This document shows positions 22,835 to 33,262 of a stretch of 64,000 nucleotides of DNA, piece after piece. The stretch comes from Salipiger sp. H15 (GTDB lineage: Bacteria > Pseudomonadota > Alphaproteobacteria > Rhodobacterales > Rhodobacteraceae): positions 124,001 through 188,000 of the forward strand of contig NZ_CP123387.1 in assembly GCF_040409955.1 (NCBI RefSeq), given 5' to 3'. The notes under the pieces are model-generated. The model was given only the letters and a program-made list of their open reading frames with translations, made no database searches and was not told where the DNA came from. Position numbers and translations under genes: made by a program. The number at the start of each line of letters is the position of its first letter. The first letter of the stretch is position 1.

Positions 22835-24369
22835 GCTGCGTGTCCTTTTCGGGTCTTGTCCGGCGTCGCGGCGGCGATCACCTGCGCGGCATCGGCGCCC
22901 TTGGGGAATTCGCCGGTCACCCTTCCGTCGGCCATGACGAGGATGCGGTCGGAAAGCCCCAGCACTTCCTCGAGGTCGGAGGTGACGAAGATGATGCCGA
23001 TGCCCTCGGCGGCGAGCTGGCGCATCGTGCGGTAGATCTCGGCCTTGGCGCCGATGTCGATCCCGCGCGAGGGCTCGTCCATCATCAGCACCTTGGGTCC
23101 GGTCATCAGCGCCTTGCCGATGACCACCTTCTGCTGGTTGCCGCCCGAGAGCGACGAGACCGGGTTCTCGGGGCTGGCGACCTTGATGGTCAGGCGGCGG
23201 ATGTAGTCGCGCGCCCGCTCGGCCTCGGCGGCGAGGCTCATGTGGAAGAGCCGGGTGAAGCTTTTCAGCGACGAGAGGGTGAGGTTCTCGCGGATCGACA
23301 TGATCTGGATGAGCCCGTCGCGCTTGCGGTCCTCGGGCACCAGCGCGATGCCGCGCGCGATGCGCCCCTCGACCGAGCGCTCGCGCATCTCGCGGCCCTC
23401 GACGAAGAAGCTGCCGCCCGAGCCCGGGTGCTGGGCCATGACGCATTCGAGGAATTCCGAGCGCCCGGCGCCCATCAGCCCGTAGACGCCGAGGATCTCG
23501 CCGGCGCGCAGCGACAGCGACACGTCGTCGACCAGCCAGCCGCCGCCCATCTTCGGCAGGGTGATGTGCTCGGCGCGGAACACCTCGGCGCCGAAGTCGT
23601 GGCTCACGCCCTGGGAGTAGTCCTTGGACTTCTCGCCGATCATCGCGCGCACGATCCAGGGGATGTCGACGCCCTCCATCGGGCGCGATCCGGTGATCTC
23701 GCCGTCGCGCAGCACAGTGATGTAGTCGCCCACCCGGATCAGTTCCTCGAGCCGGTGCGAGATGTAGACGATGCCGACGCCCTGCGCCTTCAGCTCGTCG
23801 ATGATGCGGAAGAGCACCTCGACCTCGGCGGCGGAAAGGGCGGAGGTGGGCTCGTCGAGGATCAGGATCCGCGCGTCCTCGGCCAGCGCCTTGGCGATCT
23901 CGACGATCTGCTGCTGGCCGATGCGCAGGAAGCCGAGCTGCATCTCGGGGTCGATGTCCTGCTCGAGCCGCTGCAAAAGCTCGCGGGTGCGGCGCACGAC
24001 GGCGCGCCTGTCGATGTCGACGCCCATGCGCAGCGGCTCGCGCCCCATGAAAACGTTCTCGGCGACGCTGAGCTCGGGGAAGAGGTTCAGCTCCTGGAAG
24101 ACGATGCCGATGCCATGCGCCACGGCGTCGTCCTTGCGGTGGAAGGTGACGGGCTTGCCGCCGATGAGGATCTCGCCCTCGGTCAGGTTCTCGACCCCGG
24201 CGATCACCTTCATCAGCGTCGACTTGCCCGCGCCGTTCTCGCCCACCAGCACGTTGACCGCGCCCATGCGGATGTCGAAGTCGACGCCCTTGAGCGCGCG
24301 GGTGCCGGGGTAGACCTTGACCGCGTTGCGGATCGAGAGGCCGACGGGATGCGCCTCGCCCGGGGTCAT
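22831..24369 (-). CDS. Sugar ABC transporter ATPase (RbsA family, two ABC domains)
   Basis: 512 aa, the usual double-domain length. The first domain has Walker A GENGAGKSTL, signature LRIGQQQIVEIAKAL and Walker [12 protein letters not shown]; the second has the degenerate GLMGAGRSE in place of Walker A, signature SLSGGNQQKVVIGKAL and VLMMDEPSRGIDIGAKAE. It powers the importer. The start at 24369 overlaps the stop of the DUF2291 gene by ATGA, and its stop overlaps the permease start, so the three are tightly coupled. Confidence 0.92.
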   Translation of the reverse strand: MTPGEAHPVGLSIRNAVKVYPGTRALKGVDFDIRMGAVNVLVGENGAGKSTLMKVIAGVENLTEGEILIGGKPVTFHRKDDAVAHGIGIVFQELNLFPELSVAENVFMGREPLRMGVDIDRRAVVRRTRELLQRLEQDIDPEMQLGFLRIGQQQIVEIAKALAEDARILILDEPTSALSAAEVEVLFRIIDELKAQGVGIVYISHRLEELIRVGDYITVLRDGEITGSRPMEGVDIPWIVRAMIGEKSKDYSQGVSHDFGAEVFRAEHITLPKMGGGWLVDDVSLSLRAGEILGVYGLMGAGRSEFLECVMAQHPGSGGSFFVEGREMRERSVEGRIARGIALVPEDRKRDGLIQIMSIRENLTLSSLKSFTRLFHMSLAAEAERARDYIRRLTIKVASPENPVSSLSGGNQQKVVIGKALMTGPKVLMMDEPSRGIDIGAKAEIYRTMRQLAAEGIGIIFVTSDLEEVLGLSDRILVMADGRVTGEFPKGADAAQVIAAATPDKTRKGHAA

Positions 24370-25010
24370 GGCGCCACCTCGATCTCGGTCGGGGTGACGG
24401 TGAGCGGCTCGGTGGCCGACTTCAGCGGCACGACCCCGGTGAAGGTCACGCTGCGGCCGACAAGATCGCCCTCGGGCACGGTGATGCGCTCCGCCAGCTG
24501 GTCGTTGATCGCACGGCCGAGCTTGGCGAACTCGATCTGGTCGCGGAAATCGTCGAAATTGTAGAAGGGGGCCACGTCGCGCATGGCACTGCCCTTGATC
24601 ACCGGGCCGAGCTGCAGCGTCACGTCGCTGCTGCCGTCGCCGTCGGTGTCGAGCCCGAGCGTGCGGGCGCGGCTGTCGAGCTTGGCCTCGACCACGCGGC
24701 CCTCGCCCGAGACGGCGAAGTTCCATGCCGCCCCGGCGCCCGCGCCGCGGTTGCCATGTGCCTTGCCGGCGGCGTCGAGCCCGCCCGCAAGCGCGGCGCG
24801 CAGCTCGGGCAGGGGCAGGGCTGTGTCATGGACGAGCGGCAGGAGCTTGCTGTCGAACGTGTCGGCGATGCGCTGCGCGGTGCGGGCGTCGTCGCCGCTG
24901 GCATCGGCGGGGATCGCCTTCTCGTCCTCGGCCACGTCCTTGACGATCTTGCATCCGGCAAGCGCGAGGCCCGCCGCGAGTCCGAGCGCGAGCAGGGGGG
25001 TCGGTTTCAT
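24366..25010 (-). CDS. DUF2291 lipoprotein of sugar importer
   Basis: 214 aa. The signal ends in the lipobox LALAGC (Cys at residue 20). The rest fits DUF2291, a periplasmic lipoprotein family that sits between the binding protein and ATPase genes of certain RbsABC-type importers; the exact role is unknown but it is assumed to aid the importer. It overlaps the ATPase gene by ATGA. Confidence 0.85.
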   Translation of the reverse strand: MKPTPLLALGLAAGLALAGCKIVKDVAEDEKAIPADASGDDARTAQRIADTFDSKLLPLVHDTALPLPELRAALAGGLDAAGKAHGNRGAGAGAAWNFAVSGEGRVVEAKLDSRARTLGLDTDGDGSSDVTLQLGPVIKGSAMRDVAPFYNFDDFRDQIEFAKLGRAINDQLAERITVPEGDLVGRSVTFTGVVPLKSATEPLTVTPTEIEVAP

Positions 25011-25094
25011 GCTGTCACCTTGTCGGTCAGGTCCGGCGCGCGGAGGGGCTCCGCGCGCCGGCAGTCTGGGGAAACGGGATCGACCCGCCCCGGA

Positions 25095-26375
<1,281 letters not shown>

Positions 26376-27842
26376 GTGATCAGAACCGTGAACCGCAGGG
26401 TGTCGCTGGGTGTCGTCATCGGCAGCCGCGCCTTTTTCAGCCCCGCCCCCTGCCGCGATGCGCGCGAGCAGGTGCTGGCCCAGCTCGAGGCGCTGGGGAT
26501 CGACGCCGTGACGCTGCCCTTCGAGGCGACCGAGAACGGTGCCGTGCAGTCCATCGCCGATGCCAAGCTCTATGCCGAGCATTTCAAGGCGCAGCGCGAC
26601 AGCATCGACGGGCTGGTGATCTGCCTGCCCAACTTCGGCGACGAGATCGCCATTGCCGAGCTGGTGAACCGCGCCAAGCTGGGTGTGCCGATCCTGCTGC
26701 AGGCCAGCAACGACGAGATCGACAAGGTCGACGTGCATTCCCGCCGCGACGCCTTCTGCGGAAAGATCTCGGTCTCGAACAACTTCTGGCAATACGGCGT
26801 GCCCTTCACCGAGACCGCGCAGCACACCTGCGACGTGGACGGCGAGGGCTTCCGTGCCGACCTCGACCGCTTTGCCCGGCTCTGCCGCACGGTGAAGGGT
26901 CTGCGAAACGCCCGCATCGGCGCGATCGGCGCGCGCACCGGCCCGTTCCAGACCATGCGCTACTCGGAGAAGCTGCTGCAGGCGACCGGCATGACCGTGG
27001 TCACCGCCGACCTTTCCGAGCTCATCGCCGCCGCCGGCGCGATCCCCGACGAGGACGCGGAACTGCAGGAAAAGCTCAAGCGGATCAAGGGTTACGGCAA
27101 GATCCCCGGCTACATCCGCGACGCGCAGATCCTCAAGCAGGGCAAGTGGACGCTGGCGGTGAACCGCTGGATCGACGAGAACGAATGCGACGCCTCGGCG
27201 ATCCAGTGCTGGCGCTCGCTGCAGGACAACTTCGGCTGCGCCACGTGCCTGACCATGTCGATGATGGGCGAGGATCTGATGCCCTCGGCCTGCGAGGTCG
27301 ACGTGATGGGCGCGATCTCGATGTACGCGCTGACGCTGGCCTCGGGCGCCCCCGCCGCGATCCTCGACTGGAACAACAACTACGGCGACGCGGTCGACAC
27401 CTGTGTCTGCACCCATTGCGGCAACTACCCCAAGAGCTTCCTCGGCGAGACGCCCGAGGTCTCGGAGCTTGACGTGCTGGGCGAGACCATCGGGCGCGAG
27501 AAATGCTTCGGCGCGGTCAAGGGCAAGGTGCAGCCCGGCCCGCTCACCTATTTCCGCCTTTCGAGCGACGACCGCAACGGCGTGCTCAAGGCCTATGTCG
27601 GCGAGGGCGACTTCACCGACGATCCCTTCGGCATGGACGGCGGCATCGCGGTCACCAGGATCCGCGACCTGCGCACGCTGATGCGCTTCGTCACGCAGAA
27701 CGGCTTCGAGCATCACGTCGCCATGGTACGCGGCCACCATGCCGACATCGTCACCGAGGCGGCCACCCGCTACCTCGGCTGGCCCATCTACCACCACAAC
27801 GGCATCCCCGAGCCCCGGCTCGTCCTGCCCAACCGCTTTTGA
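26376..27842 (+). CDS. L-fucose-isomerase-family sugar isomerase, candidate D-apiose isomerase
   Basis: 488 aa from a GTG start with GGGAGGA upstream. The fold matches the L-fucose/L-arabinose isomerase superfamily: an N-terminal Rossmann-like domain (VSLGVVIGSRAFFSP ... LVICLPNFGDE), a central domain with acidic and Cys residues (ENECDASAIQCWRS, CEVDVMGAISM) and a C-terminal FucI_C-like domain ending in RGHHADIVTEAATRY. It interconverts an aldose and a ketose. In the D-apiose transketolase pathway the first step is such an isomerisation; the gene set downstream fits that pathway, so apsI-type function is proposed with moderate confidence. L-fucose or a pentose are alternatives. Confidence 0.75.
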   Translation: MIRTVNRRVSLGVVIGSRAFFSPAPCRDAREQVLAQLEALGIDAVTLPFEATENGAVQSIADAKLYAEHFKAQRDSIDGLVICLPNFGDEIAIAELVNRAKLGVPILLQASNDEIDKVDVHSRRDAFCGKISVSNNFWQYGVPFTETAQHTCDVDGEGFRADLDRFARLCRTVKGLRNARIGAIGARTGPFQTMRYSEKLLQATGMTVVTADLSELIAAAGAIPDEDAELQEKLKRIKGYGKIPGYIRDAQILKQGKWTLAVNRWIDENECDASAIQCWRSLQDNFGCATCLTMSMMGEDLMPSACEVDVMGAISMYALTLASGAPAAILDWNNNYGDAVDTCVCTHCGNYPKSFLGETPEVSELDVLGETIGREKCFGAVKGKVQPGPLTYFRLSSDDRNGVLKAYVGEGDFTDDPFGMDGGIAVTRIRDLRTLMRFVTQNGFEHHVAMVRGHHADIVTEAATRYLGWPIYHHNGIPEPRLVLPNRF

Positions 27843-27850
27843 GGTGTCCC

Positions 27851-28687
27851 ATGACAACTGCCCTGCGCAATGACGCCGGCTCGCCGGACCTGATCCGGGA
27901 AAAGGCGCTGTGGATGCGGCGCACCGCGCTGAAGATGGTCTACGACAAGCAGCTTGGCCATATCGGCGGCGACTACTCGGCGACCGACATCCTTGCCACG
28001 CTCTACTTCGGGGTGCTGCGCTACGACTCGGCGCGCCCCGACTGGGAGGCGCGGGACCGGTTCGTCATGTCGAAGGGCCACGCCACCGGGGTGCTCTACT
28101 CGGCGCTCTGCGCGGCGGGCTATTTCCCCGAGGACTGGCTCGGCACCTACATGGGCCCGCACTCGAAGCTGAACGGCCACCCCAACCGAAACTACCTGCC
28201 CGGGGTCGAGACCAACACCGGCCCGCTCGGCCATGGCTTTCCCGTGGCGCTCGGCATCGCCATTGCCGGGCAGATCACCGGCGCGGAGTACCGCACCTAC
28301 GTGCTGACCGGCGACGGCGAGCAGCAGGAGGGCTCGAACTGGGAGGCGGCGATGACCGCCGGGCACCGGAAGGTGGCCAATCTCACGCTGATCGTCGACC
28401 GCAACCGGCTGCAGCAGGGCGCGGGCACCGAGGAGACCAGCGCGCTCGACCCGCTCGACGAGAAGTACCGCGCCTTCGGCTGGGAGGTGGTCGAGGTGGA
28501 CGGGCACGACATCCCGGCGCTCCTGGAGGTGCTGGGCAGCCCGGTCGGGTCGCGCAAGAAGCCGCTCTGCGTCATCGCCAACACCGTCAAGGGCAAGGGC
28601 GTGTCCTTCATGGAGGGGCTGGCGAAATGGCACCACGGCGTGCCGAGCGCCGAGCAATACGAACAGGCAATGAAGGAGCTGGTCTGA
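27851..28687 (+). CDS. aptA: Split transketolase, N-terminal subunit
   Basis: 278 aa, only the TPP-binding half of a transketolase. Motifs: KQLGHIGGDYSATDILATLY, MSKGHATGVLYSAL, and the TPP site GDGEQQEGSNWEAAM with NRLQQGAG some 25 residues on. With the next gene it forms a complete enzyme that transfers a two-carbon ketol. In the D-apiose pathway the split pair AptA/AptB acts on apulose 4-phosphate to give dihydroxyacetone phosphate and xylulose 5-phosphate. The symbol is given on gene-order grounds. Overlaps the next gene by TGATG. Confidence 0.75.
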   Translation: MTTALRNDAGSPDLIREKALWMRRTALKMVYDKQLGHIGGDYSATDILATLYFGVLRYDSARPDWEARDRFVMSKGHATGVLYSALCAAGYFPEDWLGTYMGPHSKLNGHPNRNYLPGVETNTGPLGHGFPVALGIAIAGQITGAEYRTYVLTGDGEQQEGSNWEAAMTAGHRKVANLTLIVDRNRLQQGAGTEETSALDPLDEKYRAFGWEVVEVDGHDIPALLEVLGSPVGSRKKPLCVIANTVKGKGVSFMEGLAKWHHGVPSAEQYEQAMKELV

Positions 28688-29649
28688 TGGCCGAGGCAGC
28701 GACCCTTACCCCCGAGACCTTCGACTGCCGCAAGGCCTGGGCCGAGACGATCGAGGCGCTGGCGGCAGCGGACGCGCGCATCACCGTGGTGGTGAACGAC
28801 AGCGTCGGCTCGTCCAACCTCGGCGGTTTCCGCGAGAAGTTCCCCGACCGGCTGATCAACGTCGGCATCGCCGAGCAGAACATGGTCGGCGTCGGCGCGG
28901 GGCTGGCGAACGGCGGGCGCATCCCGTTCGTGTCGGCGGCGGGCTGCTTCCTGACCGGGCGCGCGCTCGAGCAGATCAAGGCCGATGTCGCCTATGCCGG
29001 GTTCAACGTGAAGCTGGTCGGCCAGTCGCCGGGCATCGCCTATGGCGAGCTTGGCGCGACGCACCATTCGATCGAGGATTTCGCCTGGCTGCGGGCGCTG
29101 GGGCCGATCACCATCGTCGCGCCCTCGGACCCGTGGGAGACCGCCGAGGCGGTGAAATGGGCCGCCGCGCACGAGGGGCCGGTCTACCTGCGGATCTCGC
29201 GCATGAAGGTGCCGGGGCTCAACGTGCCGGGCCGGGTCTTCACCCCGGGCAAGGCCGAGCCGCTGGCCGAAGGCGCGGACGTGACGCTGATCGCCAACGG
29301 CACCACGGTGCATCTTGCGCTGGCGGCCTCCGGGGTACTGGCGGGCGAGGGGGTCTCGGCGCGGGTGCTCAACATGCACACGGTCGCGCCGCTCGACGAT
29401 GCGGCGGTGCTGGCGGCGGCCGAGGAGACCGGCGCGCTGGTCACCGTGGAAGAGGCGCTGGTGCGCGGCGGGCTTGGCGGCGCGGTGGCAGAGCTCACCT
29501 CGGCCAACAAGCCGGTGCCGCTCGAGCGGGTCGGCTTCCCGGGCTTCATGCCGACGGGCTCGGTCGACTTCCTCTTCGCGGAATTCGGCCTGTCCGCCGC
29601 GGGTATCGCCGCCGCCGCGCGGCGGGCGCTGGCGCGCAAGAGCGGCTGA
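28687..29649 (+). CDS. aptB: Split transketolase, C-terminal subunit
   Basis: 320 aa, the pyrimidine-binding and C-terminal domains of transketolase. The Glu that activates TPP is in INVGIAEQNMVGVGAGLANG; the C-terminal domain spans about 195-320. It overlaps the aptA-like gene by one base (TGATG), so the subunits are co-translated. With AptA-like protein it forms the enzyme, and its product would feed the pentose phosphate pathway. Symbol inferred from the locus. Confidence 0.75.
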   Translation: MAEAATLTPETFDCRKAWAETIEALAAADARITVVVNDSVGSSNLGGFREKFPDRLINVGIAEQNMVGVGAGLANGGRIPFVSAAGCFLTGRALEQIKADVAYAGFNVKLVGQSPGIAYGELGATHHSIEDFAWLRALGPITIVAPSDPWETAEAVKWAAAHEGPVYLRISRMKVPGLNVPGRVFTPGKAEPLAEGADVTLIANGTTVHLALAASGVLAGEGVSARVLNMHTVAPLDDAAVLAAAEETGALVTVEEALVRGGLGGAVAELTSANKPVPLERVGFPGFMPTGSVDFLFAEFGLSAAGIAAAARRALARKSG

Positions 29650-29652
29650 GCC

Positions 29653-31116
29653 ATGCGCATCCTCGCGCTCGACCAGGGCACCACCAACACCAAGGCGCTG
29701 GTGGTGGACGCAAGCGGCGCAATACTTGCCCGCGCCGCCACCGGCACCAGCACCGACTATCCCCGGCCGGGCTGGGCCGAGCAATCCGCCGCCGCCATCT
29801 GGGCGGCGACGCGGCAGGTCATCGGCAGCGTGGTCGAGGCGGTGGGGTCGGGCACGATCGACGGCATCGCGATCTCGAACCAGCGCGAGACGCTGGTGCT
29901 CTGGGATGCCGCCACCTCCGAGCCGGTCGGCCCGGCGATCCTCTGGCAGTGCCGCCGCACCGCGCCGGACTGCGCGGCGCTGATCGCGGCGGGGCGGAAC
30001 GCCGAGGTCGAGGCGGCGACGGGGCTCGGCATCAACCCGCTCTTCCCGGCGTCGAAACTCGGCTGGGCGCTGCGCGAGCGCCCCGAGGCCCGCGCCCTGC
30101 TGGCGCAGGGCCGGCTGCGGGCGGGCACGGTCGATGCCTGGCTGCTGTGGAACCTCTCGGGCGGCGCGGCCTTCGCGACCGACCATTCCAACGCCTCGCG
30201 CACGCAGCTTTTCGACACGGCAAGGCTGGCGTGGGACCCGGATCTCACGGCGCTCTTCGGTGCCAGCCTCGAGGCGCTGCCCGCGCCCATGCCCTCGGAC
30301 AGCCGCTTCGGCGAGACCGCGCCGGGCGCGACCGCGCTGCCCGGCGGCGTGCCGGTGCTGGCGATGATGGGCGACAGCCACGCGGCGCTCTACGGCCACG
30401 GCGTGCGCGGCCCGGGGCCGGTCAAGGCGACCTACGGCACCGGCTCGTCGCTGATGACCCTGACCGAGGGGCGCGTGCATTCGCGCCACGGGCTCTCGAG
30501 CACCATCGCCTGGACAGACCGGCACGGCACGGCCTACGCGCTCGAGGGCAACATCACCGTCTCGGCGCAGGCGGCGGCCTTCATGGCGGGGATCCTCGGG
30601 CTGCCCGATGCACGGGCGCTGTCGGATCTCGCGCAGACCGTGCCCGACTCCGGCGGCGTTGCCTTCGTGCCGGCGCTGGCCGGGCTCGGCGCGCCGCATT
30701 GGGACGATGCCGCGACCGGGCTCGTCACCGGCATGACCCATGGCACCAGCCGCGCCCATCTTGCCCGCGCGACGCTCGAGGCGATCGTGCTGCAGGTGGC
30801 GGATGTCTTCGGCGCGATGGAGGCGGACCGGGGCGCGCCGCTCGAGGGGATCAGCGCTGACGGCGGCGCCTCGTCGAACGGGTTCCTGATGCAGCTTCAG
30901 GCCGAGGTGCTTGGCCGTCCGGTCTCCGTCACCGGGGCCGAGGAGGTGGGGGCGCTGGGTGCGGCGGCCATGGCCTTTGCCGGGCTCGGCGTGTCGCTGC
31001 CGCCGCCCGGCGGAGAGACCCGCTACGCCCCGGCCCAGACGGACGGAACGGCCCGCGCGGCGCTGCGCGCCGGGTGGCGGGCGGCGGTGGAACGCTGCCG
31101 GTTCCAGCCAGGCTGA
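29653..31116 (+). CDS. aplK: FGGY-family carbohydrate kinase, candidate apulose kinase
   Basis: 487 aa. N-terminal FGGY domain with ILALDQGTTNTKALVVDASG (phosphate loop) and the C-terminal domain with GDSHAALYGHG, KATYGTGSSLM and SADGGASSNGFLMQLQAEVL. It uses ATP to phosphorylate a sugar or polyol, in the same family as glycerol and xylulose kinases. It starts 3 bp after the transketolase stop, closing the operon isomerase, transketolase A, B, kinase. That set matches D-apiose catabolism (apulose to apulose 4-phosphate); glycerol, erythritol or xylulose kinase are alternatives. Confidence 0.72.
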   Translation: MRILALDQGTTNTKALVVDASGAILARAATGTSTDYPRPGWAEQSAAAIWAATRQVIGSVVEAVGSGTIDGIAISNQRETLVLWDAATSEPVGPAILWQCRRTAPDCAALIAAGRNAEVEAATGLGINPLFPASKLGWALRERPEARALLAQGRLRAGTVDAWLLWNLSGGAAFATDHSNASRTQLFDTARLAWDPDLTALFGASLEALPAPMPSDSRFGETAPGATALPGGVPVLAMMGDSHAALYGHGVRGPGPVKATYGTGSSLMTLTEGRVHSRHGLSSTIAWTDRHGTAYALEGNITVSAQAAAFMAGILGLPDARALSDLAQTVPDSGGVAFVPALAGLGAPHWDDAATGLVTGMTHGTSRAHLARATLEAIVLQVADVFGAMEADRGAPLEGISADGGASSNGFLMQLQAEVLGRPVSVTGAEEVGALGAAAMAFAGLGVSLPPPGGETRYAPAQTDGTARAALRAGWRAAVERCRFQPG

Positions 31117-31338
31117 GGCGCGCGCGGCCGGGGTCCGACCGCGCGAACCGGCGCAAAACGATGAGCGCCCACCTCTCCCGGAGAAAGCCGCCTATCCCTT
31201 CGGAGAGCGGCGCGCCCAACAGTCACTCCCGGCCATCCCTGCGCGGATCTGGAGCGATTGCGGCCTTTCGAGCTAGGTTTGATCAACGCCACACGGAACC
31301 TCCGGTGGCTGGCAACGCAGCTCGAAAGGGGACATCAA

Positions 31339-31509
31339 ATGGTTCAAGGACTCCTGAAACTGGCCGGGTATCGCGTCGAGTATGTCTGCGACTGGGGCAC
31401 CTACGAGCGCCGCTACGGGGACATGGAATACTACGTCAACCTTCCGATCACCCGCGACATGAAGGTTGCACCGCCCTGGGCCGAGAAGCGCATCGTCCGC
31501 AAGGCCTGA
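31339..31509 (+). CDS. Small protein of 56 aa, unknown
   Basis: The ATG at 31339 follows AAAGGGGAC (31325-31333). The 56-residue product starts MVQGLLKLAGYRVEYV and is rich in aromatic and basic residues (CDWGTYERRYGDMEYYVNLP), ending KRIVRKA. It resembles no family I can name. The ribosome site and codon use favour a real gene. It stands alone between the apiose-like operon and the convergent GntR operon. Confidence 0.5.
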   Translation: MVQGLLKLAGYRVEYVCDWGTYERRYGDMEYYVNLPITRDMKVAPPWAEKRIVRKA

Positions 31510-31548
31510 GCCGGGTCGGCAAAGTGAAGGACGGGTTCCGCGCGGGCC

Positions 31549-31803
31549 TCAGGCGATGCGCGAGACCACCGAGAAGTCGGAACCGCTGAACCTAAGCCGC
31601 CAGGACCTGGCGTCGATCCCGGTTCCCGCCGCCGTCCGGTGGCCCGCCACGGCGAGCGTCTCGCCGGTGAGCCGCGCCCCGGCAACCCCGCCATCGGAAA
31701 AATGCACCCGCGCGGCGCTCTCGCCGCCCTCCGGCGGCGCCGAGATCAGCCGGCCCCTCGCACCCGGGTAGAGATGGGTGTGAAAGGCCTCGAGCTCGAC
31801 CAT
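31549..31803 (-). CDS. Small protein of 84 aa, coupled to GntR gene
   Basis: It begins at 31803 with an ATG that shares one base with the GntR stop (TGATG), a coupling pattern that supports expression. The product has no clear signal or membrane helix; it is a short beta-rich soluble protein (VELEAFHTHLYPGARGRLIS). Function unknown. Confidence 0.5.
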   Translation of the reverse strand: MVELEAFHTHLYPGARGRLISAPPEGGESAARVHFSDGGVAGARLTGETLAVAGHRTAAGTGIDARSWRLRFSGSDFSVVSRIA

Positions 31804-32462
31804 CAGAACCCGCTCAGCGCGTCCAGCACGATGCCCATGGTCGTGGTGATATGCGCGCGCGCCAGCTCCTCGGCCCGCAGGTCGTCCTGCGCCTCGATCG
31901 CGTCGATGATCTCGACGTGCTGGACGTTCGACACCTCGACCTGCTCGCGGGTGAAGAGGATCGGCAGGCGCAGGTTCCAGTAGTTGTACTGGGTGCGCTC
32001 GTGCATCTCGATGAAGAAGGCGTTGCCCGAGGCCTCGACGATCAGGCGGTGGAACTCGCGGTCGAGCGCGTTCAGCTCGGCGCGGCTGAGGCCGGAGAAG
32101 TTGGTCATCTTCTCGGTCAGCCCGCGCAGCGTGGCGATCAGCGTGTAGGGCCGGCGCTTGGCGGCGAGCCGGGTGGCGTAGCCCTCGATGGCGATCCGGC
32201 TCTCGAACAGCATCGGCACGTCGGCCGGGTCGATCTCGTCGACGACCCAGCCCTTTTCGCGAGCCACGAAGCCTTCGCCCTGCAGCCGCAGCAGCGCCTC
32301 GCGCACCGGCGTGCGCCCGACGCCGAGCGTCTCGCTGATCTCGTCCTCGACCAGCCGGGTGCCCGGCTTGTATTCCAGCGTCAGGATCTTCTGCCGCAGG
32401 ATGTCGTGGACGTTCGCCGCGAGAAGCTTGCTGCCGTTCTTTCTGACCATGTCGTGTCCCAT
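31803..32462 (-). CDS. GntR-family regulator, FCD (FadR-like) type
   Basis: 219 aa; an in-frame ATG at 32450 is an alternative start. N-terminal winged HTH (LAANVHDILRQKILTLEYKP, TLGVGRTPVREALLRLQGEG) and a helical FCD effector domain (ELNALDREFHRLIVEASGNA, QHVEIIDAIEAQDDLRAEEL) whose Asp and His residues form the metal site of this family. It lies directly downstream of the amino-acid importer ATPase gene (18-bp gap) and probably regulates that operon. Confidence 0.87.
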   Translation of the reverse strand: MGHDMVRKNGSKLLAANVHDILRQKILTLEYKPGTRLVEDEISETLGVGRTPVREALLRLQGEGFVAREKGWVVDEIDPADVPMLFESRIAIEGYATRLAAKRRPYTLIATLRGLTEKMTNFSGLSRAELNALDREFHRLIVEASGNAFFIEMHERTQYNYWNLRLPILFTREQVEVSNVQHVEIIDAIEAQDDLRAEELARAHITTTMGIVLDALSGF

Positions 32463-32480
32463 GTCCCTGCCTTGCGTGTG

Positions 32481-33257
32481 TTAATGGGCCGAATCCGCAT
32501 AGTGATCAAGGAACTGCCGCGTGCGCGCCTCGCGCGGGGCGGCAAAGAACTCGGCCGCGGGGCGATCCTCGACGACGTGCCCGTCGCACATGAACACAGC
32601 CCGGTCGCAGAAGCTGGCGGCGATCGACATCTCGTGCGTCGCGATCATCATCGTGTAGCCGAGGTCCGCGAGGCCGCGGATGGTCGAGATCACCTCCTTG
32701 CTGAGCTCAGGGTCGAGCGCGCTGGTCGGCTCGTCGAGCAGCAGCACCTTGGGCTCCATCGCCAGCGTCCGGGCGATTGCGACGCGCTGTTGCTGCCCGC
32801 CCGAAAGCTGGCTGGGATAGGCCCCGGCCTTCTCGGCCAGCCCGACGAGCGCAAGCAATTCCAGCGCCTTGACCCGCGCCTCCTCGCGGCTGCGGCGCAG
32901 CACCTGCACCGGGCCGGACATGACATTGTCGAGCACGGTCATGTGGCGGAAGAGGTTGAAGCTCTGGAACACCATGCCGATGGCGCGGCGCTGGCGGGCG
33001 ATCTGACGGTCGGGCAGCTGGTGCAGCCGCGTGCCGCGCGCCTCGTAGCCGATGAGCTCGCCGTTCACGTGGATGCGACCGCCGTTGATCGTCTCGAGGT
33101 GGTTGATGCAGCGCAGCAGGGTGGACTTGCCCGAGCCCGACGGCCCGAGCAGCGCGACGACCTGGCCGCGCGGCACCTTGAGCGAGATGCCCTTCAGCAC
33201 CTCGAGCGGGCCGTAGGACTTGCGCACGTTGTCGATGGAAATGATGGCTTGGGTCAT
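32481..33257 (-). CDS. Polar amino acid ABC transporter ATPase
   Basis: 258 aa from the ATG at 33257 (GGTGAG upstream); a GTG at 33266 overlapping the permease stop is also possible. Walker [11 protein letters not shown], signature [16 protein letters not shown], Walker [15 protein letters not shown] and the switch His in IATHEMSIA. It belongs to the HisP/GlnQ group that energises importers of polar amino acids. Located between the permease and the GntR regulator. Confidence 0.9.
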   Translation of the reverse strand: MTQAIISIDNVRKSYGPLEVLKGISLKVPRGQVVALLGPSGSGKSTLLRCINHLETINGGRIHVNGELIGYEARGTRLHQLPDRQIARQRRAIGMVFQSFNLFRHMTVLDNVMSGPVQVLRRSREEARVKALELLALVGLAEKAGAYPSQLSGGQQQRVAIARTLAMEPKVLLLDEPTSALDPELSKEVISTIRGLADLGYTMMIATHEMSIAASFCDRAVFMCDGHVVEDRPAAEFFAAPREARTRQFLDHYADSAH

Positions 33258-33262
33258 GGGGC